Source of the DNA: an uncultured Kiritimatiellota bacterium
Lineage (GTDB): Bacteria; Verrucomicrobiota; Kiritimatiellia; RFP12; UBA1067
Assembly (NCBI GenBank): GCA_934643865.1
Contig: CAKUCX010000051.1
Location: forward strand, 1-24,315
DNA length: 24,315 nt
Reading direction: 5' to 3'
Made by a program: the position numbers and the translations under genes. The notes under the pieces are model-generated. The model saw only the letters and a list, made by a program, of their open reading frames with translations. It was not told the origin of the DNA and ran no database searches. The first letter of the stretch is position 1. Each line of letters starts with the position of its first letter. This document shows positions 1 to 8,252 of the stretch, in pieces.

Positions 1-621
1 GAGGGAGGCGGAGCGCACCACGCCGCGCCCGCCGACGGCGGCGTCGCCGGCGAGCTTCGGCGCGGACATGAGGTCGTAGGCCGGCGTGATGTCCGCCGCG
101 CCCTTCACGCGCGCGACCTTCGGGACGACGAGGCGCGGCAGGGCCGCCAGGTCGTCGGGGACGGTCGGCGCCTCGATGGCGGCGATCTCCTGGCGCGGCT
201 TCCACTCGGCCGGCGCGGCCTTCGCGGGTTCCGGCGCGGGCTCGGCGAGCGTCGCGGCGACGGCGGCGGCGGGCATCTCGGGCGCGACGGCGCTCTTCTC
301 GGCGGAGGCAAGGCGCTCGACGCGCGCCTCCTGCTGCTCGTTGTCCGGCGCGGCCGCCGGGCGCGGCAGCTCGGCCCGCTCTAGAAGGAGCGGGTCGCCG
401 TCCATCTTCTGGACCTGCATGACGGGCAGCTCCTTCGTCCATCGGCGCGTGTCCCGGATCTCGCCGCGCAGCGGGGCGAACGCGCAGTCCGAGCAGGCGT
501 ACATCAAGAGGACGTGCGCCGCGCAGGAGACGACGAGCGCCGTGATCAGCAGGAACAGGCTCGCCTCACGGGAGATTCCGCTCGTCTCCTTCTCGTCCTC
601 GAATTCCAAGTTCGCGTCCAT
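1..621 (-). CDS. Membrane-anchored Pro/Ala-rich protein, C-terminus cut by window edge
   Basis: 207 codons are visible and the reading frame runs off the left edge. The start MDANLEFEDE is set by a good ribosome site (GGAGAGAG) and lies 11 bp after the stop of the upstream TPR gene, so the two form an operon. A short charged cytoplasmic N-terminus is followed by one hydrophobic segment at about residues 21-43 (LFLLITALVVSCAAHVLLMY), then a long Pro/Ala/Glu-rich stretch (about residues 80-150) that looks like an extended periplasmic linker. This architecture resembles TonB- or TolA-type energy-coupling proteins, which often sit beside periplasmic TPR proteins, but the diagnostic C-terminal domain is outside the window. 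The specific family is therefore not assigned. Confidence 0.75.
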   Translation of the reverse strand, partial: MDANLEFEDEKETSGISREASLFLLITALVVSCAAHVLLMYACSDCAFAPLRGEIRDTRRWTKELPVMQVQKMDGDPLLLERAELPRPAAAPDNEQQEARVERLASAEKSAVAPEMPAAAVAATLAEPAPEPAKAAPAEWKPRQEIAAIEAPTVPDDLAALPRLVVPKVARVKGAADITPAYDLMSAPKLAGDAAVGGRGVVRSASL

Positions 622-632
622 GCTCTCTCCGT

Positions 633-2906
633 TTAGCGGGTTGCGTTCGTCATGGGATAGCGCTTCGCGCGCTCGGCGTCGAGGTCGTCCGCCTCCTTGC
701 CGCGCCCCTGCCGGCGCAGGATCGCGGCGGCCCGTTCCAGCGCGCGCGGCACGACCTCCGGGTCGTCGAAGAGCGTCCCCACGAGCATGTGGTAGCCGAG
801 GGCGGCCGCGCTGTCGCCCCGCGCCTCCTCGTTCGCGGCGAGCGCGGCGTAGGCGCGCACGCGCAGGGCGATGAGCGCGGGCGAATTGGCGCGCTCCACG
901 GCGTCGGTCAGGTGCGCCTTCGCCTCGTCGAAGAGGGCCTGGGACGTCTCGATCCGCCCCAGTGCGAGCGCGGCCTTCGCGCCGCTCGCCGTCTTCGCGC
1001 CTGTCGCAAGGGCGCGCGTGTAGGCGGCGACGGCGGCGTCCGTCTCGTGGAGCCCCTCGTGCGCCTCGCCCGCGAGCGCCGCGCCGATCTGGTTCCAGTC
1101 GGGGCCGACCTTGCGCGCCTCGATGATCTGCGCGGCCTTGAGGGAGGCCGCGTAGTTCGTGACGCCCGCCGTGAATTCGGCCAGCCACGCAAGTTCGCCC
1201 GGCGGCATGCGGTCGGCGGCCTTCGTGTCGAGCAGGCCCGCGAAGATCTCCGCCGCCTCGCGCTCGCCCCCCCGCTTCTGGAGGATGAACGCGAGCTCCA
1301 GCTTCGCCTCGCGCGCGAACTCCGCCGGCGGCTGCGCCGCGAGCGCGGCGCGGAAGTGGCGCTCGGCCTCCAGCGCGTCGCCGATGCCGTTCGCCGCCAC
1401 GCCCCACCAGTACAGCGCCTCCGCGCGCTTCGGGAACGCCGGGAAGCGCCGCATGAGCTCGTCGAGCGACCGCTCCGCCGCGCGGTGCTCCTTCTTGCGC
1501 AGCTCCTCCATCGCGCGCGCATAGAGCGCCTCGCTCGCGAACGGCGAGTCGGGATACTTCGCGAGAAGGTTCGTCCAGTCCGCGCGCGCCTGCTCGGGGC
1601 GTCCCGCGCGCACCTCGGCGCCGCCCGCCTGGTAGAGCGCCTGCGCGGCGACGGCGGCGTCCGGCCAGTTCTTCGCGAGGACGCGGTAGGCGAGTGCCGC
1701 CTTCGGCCAGTTTTCGGTCTTCTCATGGAGCCAGGCGAGGCGATGCACCGCGTTGAGGGCCATCTCGCCCTTCGCCTGGCGCGCGACGAGCGTCGCGAAC
1801 TCGATGGCGCGCGGATAGTTCGTGACGGCGATCGCGGCCTCGCAGCCGTAGCTCCAGGCCCGGTCGGCCGTCTTCGCCGGCGGGTCGGGCCGCTTCGCGA
1901 GCTCGTCCAGCACGGCGGCGTTGTCGCCGGAGGCGGCGAGGACGGCCAGGCGCTCGAACCATTCCGTGTCGGCATGCCGCCCGCGCGGGAACTTCGCGAG
2001 GGCGAGCGAATAGGCGTCGACGGCGTCCTGCCGCCGCTCCAGCTTCCGCAGCGACGCCGCCACGAGGTAGGCGGCGTCCTCGTTCCCCTCGTCCCGGAGG
2101 CGGGCCGCAATCTCCAGCGCCTCGCCGTAGCGTCCGTCAAGGTAGTTCGACCACGCCGCGTAGATGGCGCATTCCTTCGCGCGGTCCGAGGCGGGGAAGC
2201 GGGCCGCGAGGCGGCGGAAGAGCTGCGACGCCTCCCTGTGCCGCCCCTCGCGGTAGCTCATCATGCCCGCGAAGAACAGGGCCTCCTCCGCGAGGTGGGG
2301 ATCGTCGCCCAGGGCGAGGTCGAGGTAGATGGCCTGCGCCTGGCGGCGGTCGCGCATGTCCTGGGAGACGGAGAGGAGCGAGGCGGCGCGGAGGCGCGAG
2401 AGGCGCGCCACATCGTTCGTCGGCGCCACTTCCGTGGCCTTCAGGTACCAGCCGATGGCGCCCTTCGCGTTCTTCTGCGCCTCCAGCGTCTCGCCGAGCC
2501 AGTAGAGCGCCGTCGCGCGGATCGTGTCGGACGCGCCGACGTGGTCGAGGGCGGTCAGCTCCTTCACGCGCGTCTCGCCCGTGAGCAGGAGCGCGCGGTT
2601 GAGGCGCGCGTAGTCGACGTAGCGCGACTGCGGATGGTCCTTGATGAGGTCCGCGTACGCCTTCAGGGCCTCCGCCGTGCGCCCGACGTGGCGGTACGCC
2701 TCGCCGAGGCGGAAGCGGATCTCGTCGCGCGGCAACGTCTTGACCTCCCGGATCGCCTCGTACTCCTTCAGGGCCTCGGCATGGAGTCCCCGCTTCGCCA
2801 GCTGGTTGGCAAAAGCCAGCCGGTCCGCGGGAAGCGCGGAGGACAGCTGCGCCGCAAGCGGCAGGGCCACCGCCCCGGCGAGCAGAAGACAGAATCTCTT
2901 GAACAT
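633..2906 (-). CDS. Secreted/periplasmic tetratricopeptide-repeat protein
   Basis: 757 aa from the start MFKRFCLLLAGAV. A longer in-frame start exists upstream, but this one places a clean signal peptide (residues 1-19, ending near PLAAQ) at the N-terminus. The mature protein is almost entirely helical repeats with TPR spacing: A-x-x-x-Y, G-R/K-x-E-A and P-D/F-S-x-x-A patterns recur roughly every 34-40 residues from about residue 30 to the end, e.g. FRLGEAYRHVGRTAEALKAY. TPR proteins of this kind are scaffolds in the periplasm, comparable to CpoB/YbgF or BamD-like repeats. It is co-transcribed with the downstream membrane-anchored protein, suggesting an envelope complex. There is no obvious Shine-Dalgarno sequence before this ATG, and the leader to any divergent promoter would be very short. 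The exact partner system is unknown. Confidence 0.88.
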   Translation of the reverse strand: MFKRFCLLLAGAVALPLAAQLSSALPADRLAFANQLAKRGLHAEALKEYEAIREVKTLPRDEIRFRLGEAYRHVGRTAEALKAYADLIKDHPQSRYVDYARLNRALLLTGETRVKELTALDHVGASDTIRATALYWLGETLEAQKNAKGAIGWYLKATEVAPTNDVARLSRLRAASLLSVSQDMRDRRQAQAIYLDLALGDDPHLAEEALFFAGMMSYREGRHREASQLFRRLAARFPASDRAKECAIYAAWSNYLDGRYGEALEIAARLRDEGNEDAAYLVAASLRKLERRQDAVDAYSLALAKFPRGRHADTEWFERLAVLAASGDNAAVLDELAKRPDPPAKTADRAWSYGCEAAIAVTNYPRAIEFATLVARQAKGEMALNAVHRLAWLHEKTENWPKAALAYRVLAKNWPDAAVAAQALYQAGGAEVRAGRPEQARADWTNLLAKYPDSPFASEALYARAMEELRKKEHRAAERSLDELMRRFPAFPKRAEALYWWGVAANGIGDALEAERHFRAALAAQPPAEFAREAKLELAFILQKRGGEREAAEIFAGLLDTKAADRMPPGELAWLAEFTAGVTNYAASLKAAQIIEARKVGPDWNQIGAALAGEAHEGLHETDAAVAAYTRALATGAKTASGAKAALALGRIETSQALFDEAKAHLTDAVERANSPALIALRVRAYAALAANEEARGDSAAALGYHMLVGTLFDDPEVVPRALERAAAILRRQGRGKEADDLDAERAKRYPMTNATR

Positions 2907-2933
2907 AGGCGGATAGTCTAGCATAAATCCCCC

Positions 2934-2963
2934 TTGACGGGAATGGGGGGCGTCGCGTATACT
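2934..2963 (+). promoter_or_regulatory. Sigma70-type promoter of ssrA
   Basis: TTGACG at 2934-2939 and TATACT at 2958-2963 are separated by 18 bp, a near-consensus sigma70 pair. Transcription would start around 2970, giving a roughly 18-nt 5' leader before the mature tmRNA end at 2988. It lies in the 81-bp gap shared with the divergent TPR gene. Confidence 0.85.
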
Positions 2964-2987
2964 ATGCGCCGTTCCTTTCCCCAAGCT

Positions 2988-3342
2988 GGGGGTGATCCGG
3001 TTTCGACGGAGTGCGTTGAGGCTTGATCGCGCGTCGAGGATTCTCGTTGGCCTCGTTAAAAAACGGGAAAAAAAGTAATTGCGAACAACGATTACGCTCT
3101 CGCGGCCTAACTGATAGCCCGCATGTCGCCCGGCCGACGCCTGCTGAGCCGGTGCGACATCATCCAGCAGGACTTGCCCCGGAGCGCGCCGCTCGCGCGC
3201 CGGAGGTTCGTATAACCGAGCGGTGGATTCGGGATAAGCCCGCCTGCCGGCATACCCGTTTCGAGATCAAAGGCCGGCTACACGCGTAGAAGTCAGGTTG
3301 ATTCCATTTCGGACAGGGGTTCGACTCCCCTCACCTCCACCA
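2988..3342 (+). ncRNA. ssrA: Transfer-messenger RNA (tmRNA)
   Basis: Rescues stalled ribosomes by acting first as tRNA-Ala and then as an mRNA for a degradation tag. The 5' end GGGGGTGATCCGGTTTCGAC is the conserved tmRNA start. The 3' end carries a T-arm (GGGGTTCGACTCCCC) and an encoded CCA; the acceptor stem GGGGGTG (2988-2994) pairs with CACCTCC (3332-3338) including one G-U. The tag reading frame at 3081-3110 encodes ANNDYALAA and then TAA, matching the consensus ending YALAA. The 355-nt length is normal. The gene is complete, and a phage-like island appears to begin right at its 3' end. Confidence 0.97.
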
Positions 3343-3628
3343 TCTAAAGTTTCAAATGGGAGAAGTCGGGGGAACCCCCGCGCTTGAAATCCCAAGTAAA
3401 CAAGGGGTTTCCCGATTCGCGATGGGACATGGTGAACTTTTACGAACCCCGTGAATCGGACAACTGCGCCCCGCGACTCTCTTTTGGCCGGACAAGAGAC
3501 GCGCCCCCGCAAGGCGTATTTTCCTCAATGTTTACGCGCCCCTGCACTCAATCCGCCCCGCCGAACGGTGCGCTTCATCATTCACCCGTCCCACGCGCAA
3601 AAGAGACCCCGTGTGCAAGGACGCACAC
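3343..3628. other. Intergenic junction between tmRNA and accessory region
   Basis: No credible gene is seen here. Two structures stand out. A nested stem-loop at 3350-3389 pairs TTTCAA with TTGAAA and has an inner CGGGGG/CCCCCG. An interrupted inverted repeat pairs CCGATTC (3412-3418) with GAATCGG (3453-3459). Neither is followed by a clear T-run, so neither is a textbook terminator, although both are placed where transcripts from the tmRNA and from the converging LRR operon must end. If an island integrated at ssrA, this is where its left arm starts. Confidence 0.5.
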
Positions 3629-5296
3629 TCACCACAACTGCTCGGCATTGTCGTGGAGAAGAAACCGGAAGAAGTTTCCGTACTTGTCCTCCGGCACGTA
3701 GTCCGGGTACGTGATTCGGAACGTTCCGTCCGTAAGGTAGTCCGATAAGTCCAACTCGAACCCCTGGTCTCCGGCGTTGATCCACGGTCCCCAATCCTTG
3801 CCCCCGACCAGGCCGACGCAGTCTTCTGGATATGTGACGTACTGCCTGAACCCGAACGCCCGCTTGAGCGGTTCCGAAACGATCCGCGTCCCCGCCGCCG
3901 GAACGATACGCCCGGTGATCGTCCGCGTCACGGGATCGAACCCGGTCATCACGACGCTCGGCATCTTGTAGTACACTTCTTTCCGCCCCTCGTCGTTTGT
4001 GGTCTCGATGTGCCGTGGCGATATGCCGAGATGGACACAGGCGGTCGATGCGGTTGCCGGTTCGTGGTCTTCGGTCACGCCGTCGCCGTGCCATCCGGTA
4101 AAGTACAGCAGCGGCGCGGTGGCGTAGTCCCTCCAGTCGAGCGTCCGCATGAACGCGACCTTCGTCTCCTCATCGGCTGTCTGCCACGTCTTTGGCGTGT
4201 AGATGTCGAGAATCGGGCCATAGCGGATGATGGAGCATCCCGGCGGGAATGCCTCGTCCTCAAGCACCGTGGCGTATGGCACATACGCGGTCGTTAGTGC
4301 CTGGCAGTTCTCGTCGAACGACCATGTGCAGACGCGCTGGACGCTCTGCGGAATCCTCACGGTTTCGAGATGCTGATTGTTGGCAAAGGCGTAGTTGTCG
4401 ATGTTCGTGATCCCGACGGCGAGGACGATGTTCGTCAAACCGGAATGGGTGAATGCCTTGTATCCGAATGTTGGAAGGACAGCATCGATCCGAAGGTCGG
4501 CCAGCGAATCGCACGACGAAATCACCTCCATCCCGACGTTCGTCACCGTCGAGGGGATCACGAGTTCCCTCATTGAAGAGCAGGCGGCAAAAGCCCTGTC
4601 CCCGATGTCGAGGATTCCGTCCGGGATGGTTATGCCGGCGATCTTTGAGCAGCCGATGAACGCCTCGTACCCAATCGAACGGACGGGCTTGCCGTCGATC
4701 TCCGACGGGATCAGAATCCATCTTTCAGTATTGCGCGGGATGCAGTATCTGTCGAGTTCCAGCCAGTCGCCGTGGTCGATGGTTCTGAACTCCACTTCGG
4801 CATAGAGGTGTGCCGGCTCCCCGCGCCCCATAACGGGTTCGCCGGTGTGTATCGACACCTCGCTTCCATATACAACCGGCTCATTGGCGGCGTTTACGAT
4901 CAGCGAAACCCAGCCGATGTAGTAGCCGCTTGGACCAGACGGAACTCGGTTCTCCCACCTGAAGGCAAATCGGAAAATCGGCTCTTCGCGTGGAGAAACG
5001 TCCTTGATGAAGTGGTTTCCGGAGTTCCCGAAGTTGGCCGTCGCGACGCGAGCCCCGACTTCGCAAAAGGCAAAGACCATGTTGCCGGTGACACTCGCAT
5101 CGCTCACCATCCACCATCCGTGTGCGTCCGCCGCATACGACTCGATCTTGATCTGCACGTCGCGGTTCTCCGTGAACACGAGCGTCGGATACTCGCCCGC
5201 CACGATCTCGAAGCAGTTGGAGTAGCATTCGGGAATCGCCACGGCGGACGTGTGCAGGCAGAGAATGGCGGCGATGGCAAGGATCGCTCTTTTCAT
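3629..5296 (-). CDS. Secreted BspA-like leucine-rich repeat protein, third gene of the Cas12a-like operon
   Basis: 555 aa with a signal peptide (MKRAILAIAAILCLHTSAVA, residues 1-20) and a Cys-containing mature start. Residues about 190-345 hold at least five LRR_5/BspA-type repeats (e.g. IGYEAFIGCSKIAGITIPD and IGDRAFAACSSMRELVIPS), a fold used for adhesion or ligand binding outside the cell. The N-terminal 170 residues and C-terminal 190 residues resemble nothing I recognise. Its ATG overlaps the TGA of the upstream 985-aa gene (ATGA at 5293-5296), so translation is probably coupled. A secreted LRR protein tied this closely to Cas12-like cytoplasmic proteins is unexpected; it may be cargo or an effector of the island rather than a partner. 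Function is unknown. Confidence 0.85.
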   Translation of the reverse strand: MKRAILAIAAILCLHTSAVAIPECYSNCFEIVAGEYPTLVFTENRDVQIKIESYAADAHGWWMVSDASVTGNMVFAFCEVGARVATANFGNSGNHFIKDVSPREEPIFRFAFRWENRVPSGPSGYYIGWVSLIVNAANEPVVYGSEVSIHTGEPVMGRGEPAHLYAEVEFRTIDHGDWLELDRYCIPRNTERWILIPSEIDGKPVRSIGYEAFIGCSKIAGITIPDGILDIGDRAFAACSSMRELVIPSTVTNVGMEVISSCDSLADLRIDAVLPTFGYKAFTHSGLTNIVLAVGITNIDNYAFANNQHLETVRIPQSVQRVCTWSFDENCQALTTAYVPYATVLEDEAFPPGCSIIRYGPILDIYTPKTWQTADEETKVAFMRTLDWRDYATAPLLYFTGWHGDGVTEDHEPATASTACVHLGISPRHIETTNDEGRKEVYYKMPSVVMTGFDPVTRTITGRIVPAAGTRIVSEPLKRAFGFRQYVTYPEDCVGLVGGKDWGPWINAGDQGFELDLSDYLTDGTFRITYPDYVPEDKYGNFFRFLLHDNAEQLW

Positions 5297-8250
5297 GGCT
5301 TCACCTCCAGTATCTCGCGCCTCTTCGCTTCGTACTCCTCCTGCGTGACGAGGCTTTCCGCCAGAAGCGCGTCAAGGGCGGCCAGACGCTTTCTCTGCGC
5401 GGGCGTGGGCGACGGCGCGTCCTTGGCCGCCGGAGGGCGTACAGGGGCGTTCTGGCGCGTCTGGGCGCGTTCCGGCAAGGACGGGTCGGGCTGGAGACGC
5501 GCCAGCCAGATGCCAAGGGCGACCTCGTGCGCCGGACGGACGATCTGCTGCCGCCAGCCCATCGTCCCCGTGTAGGCGACGCGACGGAACTCCCGCGCCA
5601 CCATCGCCTTGAACTCGTCGCCGATCACGATGGGAGCCTCGAGCGTGAAGAACTTTGCCGTCTTCTTGTCGGCGAGGACTTCCGCCTCGATGCGTTCCGA
5701 AAACGCCGCCTCGGCCTCTTTCGCGATCCGCTCCGACAGCACTTCGGCGAGCGGCTTGCCCGCGTTCTCCTTCCGCTTTGCCTCCGTGTACTTCTGATGG
5801 TCGAACTTGCCTTCCGGAACAGGCTTGCGCTTGATTCCCGTCGCCTCGCGCCACTCCACGCGTCCGTCGGTATCCTTGAACACGCGGTCGGCAAGCATAT
5901 AGCCGTGGTAGATGCCGCCCGGCGCGTAGGGGTCTGCTGTCTGCGTAATGACGTACCCCATCCCTTCGAGTGCAGCCGGAAGATGCTCCTCGTCGGTCAG
6001 GAGGATGCCGTCCGCCTCGACGACGCGCCGTGCGGCATTCTTGAGGGACTCCGCCATTGCCTCGCCTGTCGGCCACAGGACGGCTTCGCGCCCCTCGTCG
6101 CCGGGGTGCGCATCGCAGTAGGACTTCCACGACCGCCCCTCGTACTTGCGCCCGTCGCGCCGAACCTGCGGGTTTGCGGTGAACATCATCCGAACCTCGA
6201 TTGTCTCCGTATCGGCCGGAACGTCCGTGACGAGGTACACGCCGTTCTGTCTGTGCGGACGGCACGTCTTCAATGGCGAACCGGGCGTGAACAGCTGCGG
6301 GATGGTTGGGATGAACCTGCACGGACGCTTGTTCGCCAGCGTGTACGTCGCGTCGAAGAGCCACCGGGCCGCCCCAACGTCCAGAGAATACAGGTACACG
6401 CGCCCGTCGCGGGCAAGGTTCATGATCTTGTTGAAGTCAAACAGCTCCTCCTCGATGTGGTTGTCGTGGCGCGAGCGCATCCCCTCGTCCGAGACGCAGC
6501 GGTACGCCTTGACTGCGACGGACTTCCCGTCGCCCGGCTCGAAAAGCAGGTCGCGCTCGTACTGGTACTGCGCGAATTTCGGAATCGCGAGAAGATAGTA
6601 CTGTCCCTCGTCGCGAATGATCCGCAGCGAGTCGCCGACGTACACGACGGCGTCCTTTTCCGCCCCGCGCCACGGAGTGGACACGCGCCGCGCCGGAATC
6701 TTCACGTCCTTGCAGAAACGGATCGCGTCGAGGGACTCCTCGAGCGAGATGATCCGCGCCGTCTGCACGAGCTTGCCGACCGTCGCCTTGCCGCCGTCGA
6801 GTCCGAGGCGGTGTTCAAAGCCGATGGCGAGGGAGAGGTCGGGGAGCTTGAGCGATCCGGCCTGCGGCGATGCGTTGAAGAGCGAGAGGGCGTTCCCCTC
6901 CATGAAACCCCACCGCCACGCCGCCGTCGCGATCACGGCGCGTCCGCCCGCGCCCTCGATGCGCCGCAACGCCTCGTCCTTTCCGATGCCGTTGCGCTCG
7001 GCGACAACCCGCGCCGCACGGCCCAGGAGCGTATCGACCACAAGAGCGCGCTTTCGCCCAACGGCCTCCTGCGACTTCTTCCGCAGACGCTCCACGATGT
7101 CCCGCCCACCGTCGTGGCGGATCTGCTTCGTGGCGAACTGAACCATGCGCCCCGGCAGCTGGTAGCCGCGCAGAAGTCCGCCCGGCTCGTCAATCGTCCG
7201 CTCCGGAAACGTGATGTAGAAGAGCGAACGCATCACGGCGAAACGCAGCTCGTCAGACACGTCAGGCGGCAGGAGGACGCATCCGTTGTTCTCGGCAACC
7301 CACCTCGCCGCCTCGTCCGCCTTGGCGGGGTCGGTCACCTCGATGCGCCGCCCAATCCAGTTCTTGCTGCGCTCCGACATCGTTTCGACAAGCCGCACCT
7401 TGCTCTTGTCGCAGCCGTCGTACTTGCGCTTGCGCGGATTGAACGTCGCGCTCCACGTCATGTAGAACCGCTCCTCCGGCCCGTTGGGGTCGTGGACGTA
7501 GAACTCGACGTTGCGGGAAATGCCGCCCAGAGCCTCGGCTCTGTTCTTTTCGTCAGTCAGCGCGTCGAAGAACGGATGCCGCTCCATCTCGAAGAGGCAG
7601 AACCGCTTGTTCTGCACAAGTTCCGTGATGATGTCCGCATCGACCGTCTGCCACACGGCACCATGCGTCGGCGAGAGGACGAGCCGCTCGTATGGATCGA
7701 CCTGGTACGCGGACTTCTCGATGATGTCCCATCCGTACCATCCGTCCTTCATCATCACGCCGATGAAGTTGCGCCCGTTCTTCTTGAGGAACACGACACG
7801 CGACGTGCGGTGCTTCTCCCCCGCGCAGTACGCGCCGGTCACGGGCGTTCCGAACGACAGCCGCACGTCCGTGTCCGGCTTCGCGGTCTTCGCGTGTGCC
7901 AGCCACCTCGAAAACCCGTGCCACGCCCTGAACCACCTCGGCACGGGCGGCCATTCGCCCTTGCCGTTTTCGTCGAACCTCTCGCCGAGGTACTGCGCGG
8001 CGTACTCCTTCATCTTCTGCGCAGGCGACTTGTTCCAGCCTTTCGCCCGTATCATCTCCAACGCCTCGGCCTGCGTCTCGTGGCGGACGAGATCGGCGTT
8101 GAAGAACCGCCCGAGCGTCAGGCGCGTCGGCGCGACGGGATGGAGCGTAGAACTGAACTCTGCATGGTGCGACCACAGGCCCACGGACTTCTTCGGGTCG
8201 CGGATTTCCAGAAACCTCTCGGTTTTCGCTTTGAGCAGATTCTTCGGCAT
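5293..8250 (-). CDS. Tandem-duplicated, catalytically degenerate Cas12a-like protein with C-terminal SHOCT domain
   Basis: 985 aa, starting 2 bp after the stop of the 642-aa gene. Two copies of the same Cas12a-like core are visible. Unit 1 (about 128-366) has DVRLSFGTPVTG and VVFLKKNGRNFIGVMM (WED-like), then LVQNKRFCLFEM, RFYMTWSATFNPRK, WVAENNGCVLLPPD (RuvC-II position) and EPGGLLRGYQL. Unit 2 (about 537-787) repeats this as LRIIRDEGQYYLLAI, LARDGRVYLYSLDV, IEVRMMFTANPQ, VVEADGILLTDEE and APGGIYHGYML. In Cas12a the same order surrounds RuvC-I and RuvC-II; here the RuvC-I DRGER segment is absent in both units and the RuvC-II Glu is replaced by Pro in unit 1, so DNA cleavage is unlikely. RuvC-III and Nuc are not visible. 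Residues about 950-985 are a SHOCT domain (LLAESLVTQEEYEAKR). Residues 400-530 are unassigned. The homology is my own alignment from memory. Confidence 0.7.
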   Translation of the reverse strand: MPKNLLKAKTERFLEIRDPKKSVGLWSHHAEFSSTLHPVAPTRLTLGRFFNADLVRHETQAEALEMIRAKGWNKSPAQKMKEYAAQYLGERFDENGKGEWPPVPRWFRAWHGFSRWLAHAKTAKPDTDVRLSFGTPVTGAYCAGEKHRTSRVVFLKKNGRNFIGVMMKDGWYGWDIIEKSAYQVDPYERLVLSPTHGAVWQTVDADIITELVQNKRFCLFEMERHPFFDALTDEKNRAEALGGISRNVEFYVHDPNGPEERFYMTWSATFNPRKRKYDGCDKSKVRLVETMSERSKNWIGRRIEVTDPAKADEAARWVAENNGCVLLPPDVSDELRFAVMRSLFYITFPERTIDEPGGLLRGYQLPGRMVQFATKQIRHDGGRDIVERLRKKSQEAVGRKRALVVDTLLGRAARVVAERNGIGKDEALRRIEGAGGRAVIATAAWRWGFMEGNALSLFNASPQAGSLKLPDLSLAIGFEHRLGLDGGKATVGKLVQTARIISLEESLDAIRFCKDVKIPARRVSTPWRGAEKDAVVYVGDSLRIIRDEGQYYLLAIPKFAQYQYERDLLFEPGDGKSVAVKAYRCVSDEGMRSRHDNHIEEELFDFNKIMNLARDGRVYLYSLDVGAARWLFDATYTLANKRPCRFIPTIPQLFTPGSPLKTCRPHRQNGVYLVTDVPADTETIEVRMMFTANPQVRRDGRKYEGRSWKSYCDAHPGDEGREAVLWPTGEAMAESLKNAARRVVEADGILLTDEEHLPAALEGMGYVITQTADPYAPGGIYHGYMLADRVFKDTDGRVEWREATGIKRKPVPEGKFDHQKYTEAKRKENAGKPLAEVLSERIAKEAEAAFSERIEAEVLADKKTAKFFTLEAPIVIGDEFKAMVAREFRRVAYTGTMGWRQQIVRPAHEVALGIWLARLQPDPSLPERAQTRQNAPVRPPAAKDAPSPTPAQRKRLAALDALLAESLVTQEEYEAKRREILEVKP

Positions 8251-8252
8251 GG

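Noticed and set aside
789..2921. 710-codon open frame on the plus strand
   Set aside because: Antisense shadow of the TPR gene; Arg/Val/Gly-rich low-complexity composition and no signal peptide or family motif.
3267..3512. 81-aa minus-strand frame across the tmRNA 3' end
   Set aside because: It contains GGEGSRTPVRNGI, the typical spurious peptide read from the complement of a tmRNA or tRNA T-arm.
3343..3628. attL/attR direct repeat of the tmRNA 3' end
   Set aside because: I looked for a second copy of the T-arm/acceptor sequence (TTCGACTCCCCTCACC) in the rest of the window and did not see one; the second site, if any, must be outside.
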